From an uncultured SAR86 cluster bacterium (lineage in GTDB: Bacteria > Pseudomonadota > Gammaproteobacteria > Magnimaribacterales > D2472), in NCBI GenBank assembly GCA_902630885.1, contig CACOWI010000001.1:62001-126000 (forward strand): 64,000 bases of DNA. The letters run 5' to 3'. A program made the translations under genes and the position numbers. Below, in pieces: positions 43,698-51,890 of the stretch (positions within the stretch are counted from its first letter, which is position 1; the number at the start of each line of letters is the position of its first letter). The notes under the pieces were generated by a model, which was not told the origin of the DNA, did no database searches, and saw only the letters and a list, made by a program, of their open reading frames with translations.

Positions 43698-44353
43698 TGA
43701 GTTTTAAATTAATTTTCTTCAAATATTTTATTTTATTTTTATTTTTACCTTTTATTGTTTCTGCTGACGAAAATGAAGATGCAAAAACTGACATCTTATT
43801 TCTTAAAATTCAAGAACTTGAATCAGAAATTGCCGAATTAAGAAATAGGTTGGAATCTCAGAATTATCTAATTGAAAAACTCATTGCTGAGTCATCTGAT
43901 GACAAGGAAGAAGATTCAAAAAATCTAGAAGGAATGGCTTTGAATGCAGATATAAGATTTGCTGGCATTGAGGATCCAGAAAGTAAGGATCAGATTTATG
44001 CAGCAGCTCTAGAGGCTCTTGAAGATCAAAACTTTGATAAATCATTTAATTTATTCAAATACTTTGTAGAAAGCTTTTCTGATGAAGAAAAAACACCTTT
44101 ATCATTTTTTTGGTTGGGTGAAATTAGTATGATTAAAAATGATTTTGAAAGTGCTATGAATTTTTTTATGGAATTAATAAGCTCATATCCGAATCATTAC
44201 AGAGTTCCTTTATCTCATAAGAAGATAGGCGACATTTATCTACAATCTAATGACATGAAAAGTGCTAAAGATAAATATAATTTTGTTATAAGAGAGTATC
44301 CAAATAATACAGCCTCTTCATTAGCCTTGCAGTTATTGAAAAATATGGAATAA
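43697..44353 (+). CDS. cpoB: Cell division coordinator CpoB (YbgF)
   Basis: Periplasmic TPR protein (218 residues) that links PBP1B activity with Tol during division. A signal peptide (about residues 1-23), a trimerising coiled coil (KIQELESEIAELRNRLESQ), and a C-terminal TPR block ending SLALQLLKNME. Final gene of the tol-pal operon, followed by tRNA-Lys. Confidence 0.92.
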   Translation: MSFKLIFFKYFILFLFLPFIVSADENEDAKTDILFLKIQELESEIAELRNRLESQNYLIEKLIAESSDDKEEDSKNLEGMALNADIRFAGIEDPESKDQIYAAALEALEDQNFDKSFNLFKYFVESFSDEEKTPLSFFWLGEISMIKNDFESAMNFFMELISSYPNHYRVPLSHKKIGDIYLQSNDMKSAKDKYNFVIREYPNNTASSLALQLLKNME

Positions 44354-44374
44354 TCACCATTTTCTAGTATGTAT

Positions 44375-44380
44375 TACTAT
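44375..44380 (+). promoter_or_regulatory. candidate -10 box for tRNA-Lys
   Basis: TACTAT ends 7 nt before the first base of the tRNA. The -35 region (within the cpoB end) is weak. Confidence 0.35.
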
Positions 44381-44386
44381 CAATGT

Positions 44387-44462
44387 GGGTCGCTAGCTCA
44401 GCTGGTAGAGCAGTTGGCTTTTAACCAATTGGTCACAGGTTCGAATCCTGTGCGACCCACCA
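44387..44462 (+). tRNA. tRNA-Lys (anticodon TTT)
   Basis: A 76-nt cloverleaf with 7-bp acceptor stem GGGTCGC/GCGACCC, discriminator A and encoded CCA at 44460-44462. The D-loop has AGCTCAGCTGGTAGAGC, the anticodon loop CTTTTAA gives TTT at 44420-44422, and the T-loop is GGTTCGAATCC. It is nearly identical in layout to E. coli tRNA-Lys. Confidence 0.98.
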
Positions 44463-44477
44463 TTTTTGGAGTTTTTT

Positions 44478-45716
44478 TTGATTAATTTTATTAAAAACTC
44501 TATATCTAAGGACTCTTTTTTAGGGTCTTTATTATTTTTTTTAGTTCTTTCCTCTTGGTACACACTCAGACCTGTAAGAAATGAGATGGCAGTAGCTAAT
44601 GTTGATGAATTGCCCTATCTCCTGGCCGCTGGTGCATTAGCTATGCTATTAATTAATCCACTTTATTCTTGGATAGCATCAAGATCGAATCTTAAAAAAA
44701 TCATTTTATTTTGTTATTCGTTTTTAATATTTAATTTAATGCTTTTTTTATTGAGCTGGAGATCATTTGGCCTGGGTGATTCTTTGTGGTTAGGAAGAAT
44801 TTTCTATGTTTGGTGTAACGTATACTCCTTTTTTGTAGTTTCATTATTTTGGGTTGTAATCATAAACTTATATAGAGATTCTAGAAAAAGATCTTTCTAT
44901 GGATTCATTATGGCAGGAGGCTCTCTGGGCGCTATGTTTGGCTCCGAAATTTCTAAAAGGTTTTCAAGTTCTTTTGATGAACTTGGTTTGGAGTTATTTA
45001 GTGTATCTGCAGCATTATTTCTTTTTTTAGCAATGATTCTTGCCTTATATATGCTATCAATTTCGAAAAAAGATCATACTATTGATACCAGTAATGCAGG
45101 TGGTGGAAGTTTTGATTCAATTAAAAACTCTTTAAAAATAACTGAAGTTAGAAATATTGCTACTTACGTTTGGATCTGGACAGCACTAATGACAATACAA
45201 TGGATTACAGCAATTAATATTGTTGAAGATTGGTCACAAAACTCTGAACAAAGATTACGATTTTTTGCAACAATTGAACAAGTAATATCTCCTTTAACAC
45301 TAATTGTTCAACTCTTTTTTACTAATTTAATTATTAAGAAAATCGGTATAAAAAATATCTTACTTAGCTATGGGATTTTATTCTGTATAGCATTCTTGAT
45401 GTATGGACTGATTCCATCTATATTTTCTGTAGGAATTGTAACTGTTTTATTGAGGGTTTTTGAATATGGCATTAACAAACCAACAAGAGAAACTATATTC
45501 AGTACATTTGAAAAAAATGATAGATATAAGTCGACTGTATTTATTGATACTTTCATATCGAGGTTTGGTGATTTGTCCGGGAGTGGGTTTATTGCAATTG
45601 GAAAATTAACAAACATAGCCGCAAATAGCTTCCCATTAATTGCCATTCCAATAGCTGGCTTTCTCTCAATTTTAGGTATTAGAATTTCTAAAAGTACTGA
45701 GTCTAGAGACCTCTAG
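44478..45716 (+). CDS. Npt1/Npt2-like (ATP/ADP antiporter family) membrane transporter
   Basis: Polytopic protein of about 412 residues with 10-12 membrane helices. The N-terminal SWYTLRPVRNEMAVANVDELPYLL (adjoining motifs) resembles MFS-type Npt/Tlc nucleotide transporters, usually known from intracellular bacteria but also annotated in free-living ones. Substrate cannot be told from sequence. TTG 44478 is preferred since GGAG (44468-44471) lies 6 nt upstream; TTG 44466 is also open. It ends 14 bp inside the convergent bepA. Confidence 0.7.
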   Translation: MINFIKNSISKDSFLGSLLFFLVLSSWYTLRPVRNEMAVANVDELPYLLAAGALAMLLINPLYSWIASRSNLKKIILFCYSFLIFNLMLFLLSWRSFGLGDSLWLGRIFYVWCNVYSFFVVSLFWVVIINLYRDSRKRSFYGFIMAGGSLGAMFGSEISKRFSSSFDELGLELFSVSAALFLFLAMILALYMLSISKKDHTIDTSNAGGGSFDSIKNSLKITEVRNIATYVWIWTALMTIQWITAINIVEDWSQNSEQRLRFFATIEQVISPLTLIVQLFFTNLIIKKIGIKNILLSYGILFCIAFLMYGLIPSIFSVGIVTVLLRVFEYGINKPTRETIFSTFEKNDRYKSTVFIDTFISRFGDLSGSGFIAIGKLTNIAANSFPLIAIPIAGFLSILGIRISKSTESRDL

Positions 45717-45717
45717 A
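45702..45717. terminator. possible shared terminator of convergent genes
   Basis: Perfect 7-bp inverted repeat TCTAGAG (45702-45708) and CTCTAGA (45711-45717), practical as a 6-bp stem with a GACC loop. It covers the overlapping stops of the transporter and bepA. T-rich sequence follows on the + strand (45718-45735) and less strongly on the minus strand. Confidence 0.4.
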
Positions 45718-47139
45718 TTCATTTATTTCTTTTTTAATTTCAATTATTTTTGTCATTATTCTCTCGGATACTTGAAAATTATTTTGAGTAAGCTTTAAAG
45801 CAAATTCTAATTGATTTAAGGCTCTTTCATTTTGTCCAAGAAGTAAAAAATACTCAGCTCTACTTTGATGATAACCAATGATGTTTTTGCCATTTCTATG
45901 AATTTCAGATAATAAAAGCCAAAGTTCTGGATTATTATTTTTTCTTAAAAGTTGATCTCTTATAATCTCTTCAGATTCAAAGTATCTTTCCAAAGATAGT
46001 AATATTTTGGATTTAGATACAGAAAGAGGATAGTTTCTTGGAGAGATTTCTAAAAATTTATTTACATGAGCAAGAGCATCTTCATACTTTCCAGATTCAA
46101 ATAGAAAATCTACTTTAGTATTGTTCAAAACCAAGTTTTTTGGATGTAAAGATATGAGTTTATTTATCAATTTGAGGCTTTCTTCATAATCGTTATTTTT
46201 TTGGTAAGCAAGCGAAAGACCATACAGATTTCCTTCTGAAGGGTCTTGATTGACTCGATCTTTAAACTTTCTTAATGAATTTTGTGAAATACTTTCGTAA
46301 TAGATTTCTAATCTTGCTTTAATCAATGAAAATTCTAAAGAGTCTTTTTTTGTTCCTTCTTTTGGTAAATTTTCAGCCGCGTTAAAGGCATCACTTATTC
46401 TGGAAGAAGAGAGTGGATGAGTCAGTAAAAATTCTGGAGGAAGATCTCCTGAAAGTCTTCTAATTTCATTCATATTCTCAAACATTTCTCCCATTGAATT
46501 TGGGTCATATCCTGCTTTGACAAGATTTGCAAAGCCAACTCTATCTGCCTCCTTTTCAAACAATCTACTATACCTAAGACTTTGAGATTGAAGTATTGCT
46601 GGACCTACTGCCATAGCATTTGGATTATTACTTATTAACGCAATCGCAATTGATGAAACCATTACAAGAGCTGAAGCAAGATTGCTGTCCCGGGATTTAA
46701 GAACATTTCTTGCAAAGTGTCTTTGACTAAGGTGCGCTAATTCATGAGCAAGTACTGACGAAAATTGGCCCTCATTATCTGAGTATAAAAATAGCCCACC
46801 ATTTACACCAATTATTCCGCCAGGCGCGGCAAATGCATTTAGAGAATCGTCGTCAATTAACAAAATTTTAAAATATCTGTCTTCCACTTGGCTATATTCT
46901 GAAAGTCTATAAATTAGATGCTCTGTATAGTCAAAAATAATAGGATCTGATATGAGGGGTGCATTTGAATATACTTGTTGAAGAAACATTTCACCTATAG
47001 CTTTTTCTTCATCAGTAGAAACAGCTCCTGAAACACGATCACCAAGTTCAGGCAAATTTATTTCTTTGATTTCTTCATCAAAAGAGACAAGATTTATTGA
47101 AATAAATGTTGATAATATAAATGTTAAAAGAATCTTCAT
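45703..47139 (-). CDS. bepA: Periplasmic M48 metalloprotease/chaperone BepA with TPR domain
   Basis: Quality control of outer-membrane assembly (LptD, BamA). Signal peptide (about 1-20), M48 protease domain with zinc motif H132-E-L-A-H136 and the third-ligand region FEKEADRVGF, then C-terminal TPR repeats. 478 residues, normal for BepA. Divergent from perM as in E. coli (yfgC-yfgO). Paired functionally with BamB, BamC and possibly Tol-Pal genes in this window. Confidence 0.93.
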   Translation of the reverse strand: MKILLTFILSTFISINLVSFDEEIKEINLPELGDRVSGAVSTDEEKAIGEMFLQQVYSNAPLISDPIIFDYTEHLIYRLSEYSQVEDRYFKILLIDDDSLNAFAAPGGIIGVNGGLFLYSDNEGQFSSVLAHELAHLSQRHFARNVLKSRDSNLASALVMVSSIAIALISNNPNAMAVGPAILQSQSLRYSRLFEKEADRVGFANLVKAGYDPNSMGEMFENMNEIRRLSGDLPPEFLLTHPLSSSRISDAFNAAENLPKEGTKKDSLEFSLIKARLEIYYESISQNSLRKFKDRVNQDPSEGNLYGLSLAYQKNNDYEESLKLINKLISLHPKNLVLNNTKVDFLFESGKYEDALAHVNKFLEISPRNYPLSVSKSKILLSLERYFESEEIIRDQLLRKNNNPELWLLLSEIHRNGKNIIGYHQSRAEYFLLLGQNERALNQLEFALKLTQNNFQVSERIMTKIIEIKKEINESRGL

Positions 47140-47217
47140 TACAAAAATAATAACTAAAATTTATAGTTAGAACAGCATATTGAGTAAAAGTTTAATATTT
47201 TTTACCTAATTCTTATA

Positions 47218-47223
47218 TATAAT
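47218..47223 (+). promoter_or_regulatory. candidate -10 box for perM
   Basis: TATAAT lies 15 bp before the perM ATG in the 99-bp divergent gap with bepA. The predicted mRNA leader would be only about 8-9 nt. No good -35 is seen. Confidence 0.35.
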
Positions 47224-47238
47224 GTCCATAGAATTTAT

Positions 47239-48288
47239 ATGATTGATCATTTTAAAAATATATTTAGACGTATTTTCAGCAATGAGGAGACGGTTGTATT
47301 TTTTTTAATAATCATCTCAACTTTAATTTTATTTAGTTTTTTTATTGAAGTTTTAACACCTTTTATCATTAGCATTATTGTTGCGTATTTACTTGTAGGA
47401 CTTCAAAAGAAAATTGAAACGTATGGTGTTACGCCAAGAATATCAACAATTATTGCATTTTCAATATTCATAATAGTTGGAGCTGCTATGTTTACATGGT
47501 TAATTCCATTGTTATATGTTCAATTACAATCATTTGTTTTAGACATACCAAGAATATTCAATGAATTTTTAAATTTCGTTTCTACAATACCTGCTGCTTT
47601 TCCCGATTTGGTAAATTCTGATCAAATCTCTGTATTTTTCCAAGCAGTATCCTCAGAGCTTTCATCCATAACACAGAACATTGTTAAATCATCAATTTCT
47701 GGAATTCAAAGTACAATCACTGTGCTCTTATATATCATTTTATTTCCCATACTCGTTTATTTTTTCCTATTTGATAGAAAAAATATTATTGAGGGTTGTC
47801 TCAGAATTATCCCAGGTGATAGGGCAATGCTTTCACAAGTTTGGTCTGAAATGGATGTTCAGTTAAGTAATTATGTCAGGGGTAAAGTTCTTGAAATATT
47901 TATTGTAGGTGTTGCTGCATCAATACTTTTTGCTTCATTTGGCCTAAATTATGGAGCTTTATTAGCCGTTTTAGTTGGATTGTCAGTTTTAATACCATAT
48001 GTAGGAGCATTTTCAATAACTATTCCAATTGTGATCATTGGATTATTGCAGTTTGGCCTTGGAACACAATTTTATTTATTAATTGGATTGTATCTATTAC
48101 TTCAATTTCTTGATGGAAATCTTTTAGTGCCAATTATTTTTTCTGAAGCAGTTAAATTACATCCTATTGTTATTATTCTTGCTGTATTTATGTTCGGGAG
48201 TATTTTTGGTTTTTGGGGAGTATTCTTTTCAATACCGTTAGCCACATTCATAAAAGCTGTTTGGAATGCTTGGCCAGGATTATCTTAA
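47239..48288 (+). CDS. perM: PerM (AI-2E transporter/YfgO family) membrane protein
   Basis: Polytopic inner-membrane protein (349 residues, about eight helices) of the AI-2E transporter family. Segments LTPFIISIIVAYLLVGLQ, PILVYFFLFDRKNI, and GFWGVFFSIPLATFIKA are typical. Family members include the TqsA exporter and permeases of unknown substrate. Divergent from bepA and convergent with bcp, the E. coli order. Confidence 0.88.
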   Translation: MIDHFKNIFRRIFSNEETVVFFLIIISTLILFSFFIEVLTPFIISIIVAYLLVGLQKKIETYGVTPRISTIIAFSIFIIVGAAMFTWLIPLLYVQLQSFVLDIPRIFNEFLNFVSTIPAAFPDLVNSDQISVFFQAVSSELSSITQNIVKSSISGIQSTITVLLYIILFPILVYFFLFDRKNIIEGCLRIIPGDRAMLSQVWSEMDVQLSNYVRGKVLEIFIVGVAASILFASFGLNYGALLAVLVGLSVLIPYVGAFSITIPIVIIGLLQFGLGTQFYLLIGLYLLLQFLDGNLLVPIIFSEAVKLHPIVIILAVFMFGSIFGFWGVFFSIPLATFIKAVWNAWPGLS

Positions 48289-48311
48289 TTAAATATTAAC
48301 CAATTTCAGTC

Positions 48312-48779
48312 TTAAAGTTTTTCTACTTCTTTTAAAACTTCATCAACGTGACCTTTTACTTTTACTGATCTCCATTCTTTGATCACTTTCCCATCTGAAG
48401 AAATCAAGAAAGTTGAACGGTCAACCCCAAGATATTCTTTGCCGTACATCGATTTCATTTTAATGACATCAAATGCTTTACACATTTTTTCATCAGGATC
48501 TGAAAGAAGTTCAAATGGAAAAGATTGTTTGTCTTTAAAATTCTCATGAGACTTAATTGAATCTCTAGATACACCTATAATTTCTGTATTTAGATTTTTG
48601 AAAAGTTTATAGTTATCTCTAAAATCTTGGCCCTCAGTCGTACAACCAGGTGTACTGTCTTTGGGGTAAAAGTAGATAACAAGATTTTTACCAGTGAAAT
48701 CTTTTTCAGATAAAGTTTTGTTACTCGTGCATTCCCCACTGAAACTTGGACATTTTTTTCCTTCTAATATCTTTCCCAT
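48312..48779 (-). CDS. bcp: Peroxiredoxin Bcp, 1-Cys type
   Basis: Thiol peroxidase reducing hydrogen and alkyl peroxides. The 155 residues carry NLVIYFYPKDSTPGCTTEGQDFRD (adjoining motifs); peroxidatic Cys46 is in PGCTTEG. The partner Cys five residues later in E. coli (Cys45/Cys50 numbering) is Gln51 here, so the enzyme needs another resolving thiol. Cys10 and Cys17 near the N-terminus are additional. It is convergent with perM and divergent from dapA. Confidence 0.93.
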   Translation of the reverse strand: MGKILEGKKCPSFSGECTSNKTLSEKDFTGKNLVIYFYPKDSTPGCTTEGQDFRDNYKLFKNLNTEIIGVSRDSIKSHENFKDKQSFPFELLSDPDEKMCKAFDVIKMKSMYGKEYLGVDRSTFLISSDGKVIKEWRSVKVKGHVDEVLKEVEKL

Positions 48780-48812
48780 AATTTTCCTTATAAATTAGTT
48801 TTTAAAATAGTG

Positions 48813-48818
48813 TATAGT
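48813..48818 (+). promoter_or_regulatory. candidate -10 box for dapA
   Basis: TATAGT in the 61-bp gap between divergent bcp and dapA; leader of about 16 nt. The -35 match is poor. Confidence 0.3.
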
Positions 48819-48840
48819 CATATTTTTACTGATTTTTAGA

Positions 48841-49728
48841 ATGATGCAAGTATTAAGTGGAAGTATTGTAGCTCTTGTTACTCCAATGGATGAAAATGGC
48901 CTTGTTGATTTCAACACTCTAAAAAAATTAGTAGATTGGCATGTAAAAGAGGGCACCAATGGAATTGTTGCAGTTGGAACTACTGGCGAATCAGCCACTT
49001 TGGAAATTGAGGAACATCTTGAAGTAGTTAAAAGTGTAGTTGAATATGCAGATGGTAGAATTCCGATAATTGCTGGGTCTGGTTCAAATTCAACTGCTCA
49101 AGCGATTAAAACAACCTCTGAATCATACAAAATAGGAGCAGATTATTCTCTTCTGGTAACACCTTATTATAATAAGCCTAGTCAAAAAGGGTTAATAGAG
49201 CACTATTTAAAGATTGCTGACTCTTGTGATATTAAACAAATTTTATATAACGTACCTTCAAGAACAGCATGTGATTTAAGTACTGATACTGTTGAAATAC
49301 TCTCGAATCATGAAAATATTGTAGGAATAAAGGAAGCTGTAAATAATAGAGATAGAATGAAAAAATTAATAAATATCTCAAACAATAAGAAAGAATTTTT
49401 AGTTTTCTCCGGAGATGACGAAACATTTTTAGATTTATTAGATTTAGGTGGTAATGGAGTTATATCTGTTGCAGCAAATGTAATTCCAAAAGAAATATCT
49501 GAAATTTGTAACCATTATGAAGATAACAAAGATAAAGCAATAAAATTAAATAATAAATATAAATATTTGTATGAACTTTTGTTCATTGAATCAAATCCAA
49601 TTCCTGTTAAATGGATGATGTTCAAAATGGGCCTCATTAAAAATTCAATAAGACTTCCACTTATTGAGCTTGATAAGAAATATCAGGAAAATATTATTTC
49701 AGAAATGTTAAAATTAAATTTGCTATGA
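48841..49728 (+). CDS. dapA: 4-hydroxy-tetrahydrodipicolinate synthase
   Basis: First committed step of lysine and diaminopimelate synthesis, making the DAP that MurE uses. Signatures are ALVTPM, GTTGESATLE, the Tyr of LYNVPSRTACDL and the Schiff-base Lys in VGIKEA, plus FSGDDETFLDLL. 295 residues; ATG 48844 is an equally possible start. It overlaps bamC by 4 bp, as in E. coli dapA-bamC-purC. Confidence 0.95.
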   Translation: MMQVLSGSIVALVTPMDENGLVDFNTLKKLVDWHVKEGTNGIVAVGTTGESATLEIEEHLEVVKSVVEYADGRIPIIAGSGSNSTAQAIKTTSESYKIGADYSLLVTPYYNKPSQKGLIEHYLKIADSCDIKQILYNVPSRTACDLSTDTVEILSNHENIVGIKEAVNNRDRMKKLINISNNKKEFLVFSGDDETFLDLLDLGGNGVISVAANVIPKEISEICNHYEDNKDKAIKLNNKYKYLYELLFIESNPIPVKWMMFKMGLIKNSIRLPLIELDKKYQENIISEMLKLNLL

Positions 49729-50708
49729 AATATCTAAGTCTTATTGTCGTTATAACTTTTTTAATTACTTCATGTTCAATGTTTGGAGGAAAAGATGGAT
49801 ATTTTCCTGAAAAGAAGTATGACTTTTTAAAAGATGAAATTGAAGATGACATCACAGTACCAAAAGATCTGTCACTTCAAAACACAGAGAATCATTATCC
49901 TGTCAATGATTTTGATGATATTGAAAATTTAATTGAAGTGCCAAAACCAAGACAAATTTTTGCGTCATCTGGTGATAGTTCAGTTCAGTTGAGAAGGCTT
50001 GGAGAACTAATGTGGATTTATATTGAAACACTGCCATCAACATCATGGCCAATTTCAAAAAATTATTGGGATACATCAACTTATGATGTTGTGAAGGCTG
50101 ATCCAGTTAAAGGGGAAATTGATATTGACTTTGATAAGAATTCAAAACTACAGATGAGGGTTGAACACGGCATTAAAGAGGCTTCTACAGAAATATTTCT
50201 TATCAAAATTAATAAATTAACCAATGAAATAGAAAGTGACCCTGAATTTATTCAAGGAGAAATGGAAAAAATGATTGATTATTATGCTGATTCACTCTCA
50301 AATTTTTCGGGGACTTCATTAGCTGCTCAAAATCTTAATGAAATGAAAAAAGCAAAAATTTTTAGTGAAAATGGGATGACTGTTATTTCTTTGGATTTAA
50401 ATTTTGATCGCGCATGGTCGTCTGTAAGTAAGGCTCTTAATGCTGCCCAAATCGTCACAAATGATAGAGATCGAAGTAATGGAACATTCTATGTAAGTTT
50501 TGCAAAGGAAGATGAGAGAAGATTTAGACTTTTTGGAGGCAGAAGTTCAAATGAAAATTCTCTTAACAATGAATTCGGAAAGGACTCACAATTTGAAATA
50601 ACTATAACTCAAGAAAATAATAAATCTTATGTAAGAGCAATATCAAAAAATGGTAATATTGAAGAATCAGAATCACTTTTATCAAAAATAAATGAGTCTT
50701 TAAGCTAA
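49725..50708 (+). CDS. bamC: Outer-membrane assembly lipoprotein BamC
   Basis: Accessory lipoprotein of the BAM complex. Lipobox ITSC (Cys17) after a short signal peptide. A low-complexity N-terminal region is followed by two helix-grip domains, with VPKPRQIFASSGDSS, RRLGELMWIYIETLPSTSWP and FDRAWSSVSKALNAAQIVTNDRDRSNGTFYV (adjoining). Sequence is divergent, but position between dapA and purC is diagnostic. 327 residues. Confidence 0.85.
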   Translation: MKYLSLIVVITFLITSCSMFGGKDGYFPEKKYDFLKDEIEDDITVPKDLSLQNTENHYPVNDFDDIENLIEVPKPRQIFASSGDSSVQLRRLGELMWIYIETLPSTSWPISKNYWDTSTYDVVKADPVKGEIDIDFDKNSKLQMRVEHGIKEASTEIFLIKINKLTNEIESDPEFIQGEMEKMIDYYADSLSNFSGTSLAAQNLNEMKKAKIFSENGMTVISLDLNFDRAWSSVSKALNAAQIVTNDRDRSNGTFYVSFAKEDERRFRLFGGRSSNENSLNNEFGKDSQFEITITQENNKSYVRAISKNGNIEESESLLSKINESLS

Positions 50709-51424
50709 TGAAAAAAATTAATGAAATAACAAAAGGTAAGGCTAAATCAATGTTCACTACTGAGAATGAAGATCACTTAATTATGCATTTTAGTGATGAC
50801 ACCTCTGCATTTGATGGTAAAAAAAGAGAAGCATTACTTGGAAAGGGCGCCGTTAATAATCAATTCAATGCATTTATTATGAATCATCTTAAAGAAAATG
50901 GTGTTGAATCACATCTCGTGGAAGTAATCGATAGCACAGACTCGCTTGTCTATAAACTAGATATGTTTCCAATAGAGTGTGTAATTCGTAACAGAGCGTC
51001 AGGCTCTATATGTAAAAGACTTGGAACTGAAGATGGGCTTGTATTAGAAAATCCATTATTTGAATTTTTTTTAAAAGATGACGATCTTGGAGATCCCTTA
51101 ATTAATGATGAACATATCATTTCTTTTGGTTGGGCGAATCAAGAACATATACAAGAAATGAAAAAGCAAACTTACTTAGTGAATGAGATACTTTCTAAAC
51201 TATTTCTTGATTCAGGCCTTATATTAGTTGATTTCAAAGTTGAGTATGGTTTGTATAAGGATAAAATCTTGCTTGCAGATGAATTTACTCCAGATGGTTG
51301 CAGATTATGGGACTCTAAAACTATGAAGAAAATGGATAAGGATAGATTTAGACAAGGTTTAGGTGATGTCGTAGAGTCTTATCATCAAGTTGCAGACAGA
51401 TTAGGTATGAATATAGAAACTTGA
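50708..51424 (+). CDS. purC: SAICAR synthetase
   Basis: Purine biosynthesis enzyme joining aspartate to CAIR. Motifs: ITKGKAKSMFTT (N-terminal ATP loop), IECVIRNRASGSICKRLG, LVDFKVEYGL, LADEFTPDGCRLWD. 238 residues, normal length. It overlaps bamC by 1 bp. Its stop codon lies inside the IscR site of the next operon. Confidence 0.95.
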   Translation: MKKINEITKGKAKSMFTTENEDHLIMHFSDDTSAFDGKKREALLGKGAVNNQFNAFIMNHLKENGVESHLVEVIDSTDSLVYKLDMFPIECVIRNRASGSICKRLGTEDGLVLENPLFEFFLKDDDLGDPLINDEHIISFGWANQEHIQEMKKQTYLVNEILSKLFLDSGLILVDFKVEYGLYKDKILLADEFTPDGCRLWDSKTMKKMDKDRFRQGLGDVVESYHQVADRLGMNIET

Positions 51425-51441
51425 CTAAATTAGTCAGGTAT
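51417..51441 (+). promoter_or_regulatory. IscR type-1 binding site
   Basis: Matches the E. coli type-1 consensus (ATASYYGACTRWWWYAGTCRRSTAT, given here as a family reference) in 24 of 25 positions by my count, with half-sites GACT and AGTC. It overlaps the purC stop and the iscR -35. Fe-S-loaded IscR bound here would repress the operon. Confidence 0.9.
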
Positions 51442-51448
51442 TTATAAT
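51421..51448 (+). promoter_or_regulatory. isc operon promoter, predicted leaderless
   Basis: TTGACT (51421-51426) and TATAAT (51443-51448) are 16 bp apart, a strong sigma-70 promoter. The predicted start falls at 51455-51456, that is at the iscR GTG. No Shine-Dalgarno can precede the start codon in that transcript. Confidence 0.7.
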
Positions 51449-51455
51449 TCACTCC

Positions 51456-51890
51456 GTGAGACTAACTACAAAAAGTAGATATGCTGTCAGCGCACTTACA
51501 GAACTAAGTTTTTTGCAAGTCTCAGGACCTGTATCTTTAAGTGATATTTCAGCAAATCAAAATATTGAATTAACTTATCTTGAACAGATATTCAGGAAGT
51601 TAAGAATTGCCGGTATTGTAAAGAGCATTAGAGGAAGAAATGGTGGTTATTTGTATGCTAAGGATCCATCAGATATCTCTATAAGAGATGTTATGCATGC
51701 TGTCGATGAAGTTCTTGATGCGACTAAATGCGCAGGAACTTCTGCATGCCACAACGGCAAAAAGTGTAGCACTCATGATTTGTGGCACGAATTAAATATT
51801 TTAGTTGAAGATTATTTAGAAAAAATAACAATTGAAAGCCTTGTAGAAACTAACAACAGTCCATATATAGAGGTTAAAGAGATAAATTAG
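51456..51890 (+). CDS. iscR: Iron-sulfur cluster regulator IscR
   Basis: Rrf2-family regulator that senses Fe-S status. The 144 residues begin [14 protein letters not shown], include the winged helix with [21 protein letters not shown] and the cluster ligands Cys92, Cys98, Cys104 and His107 at the same numbers as in E. coli. GTG start at 51456 is fixed by the conserved N-terminus. Regulated by its own type-1 site. Confidence 0.95.
   Translation: MRLTTKSRYAVSALTELSFLQVSGPVSLSDISANQNIELTYLEQIFRKLRIAGIVKSIRGRNGGYLYAKDPSDISIRDVMHAVDEVLDATKCAGTSACHNGKKCSTHDLWHELNILVEDYLEKITIESLVETNNSPYIEVKEIN

Noticed and set aside
44387-44462. tRNA-Lys as an integration (att) site for a mobile element.
   Set aside because: No integrase, no direct repeat of the tRNA 3' end and no compositional change were seen downstream.
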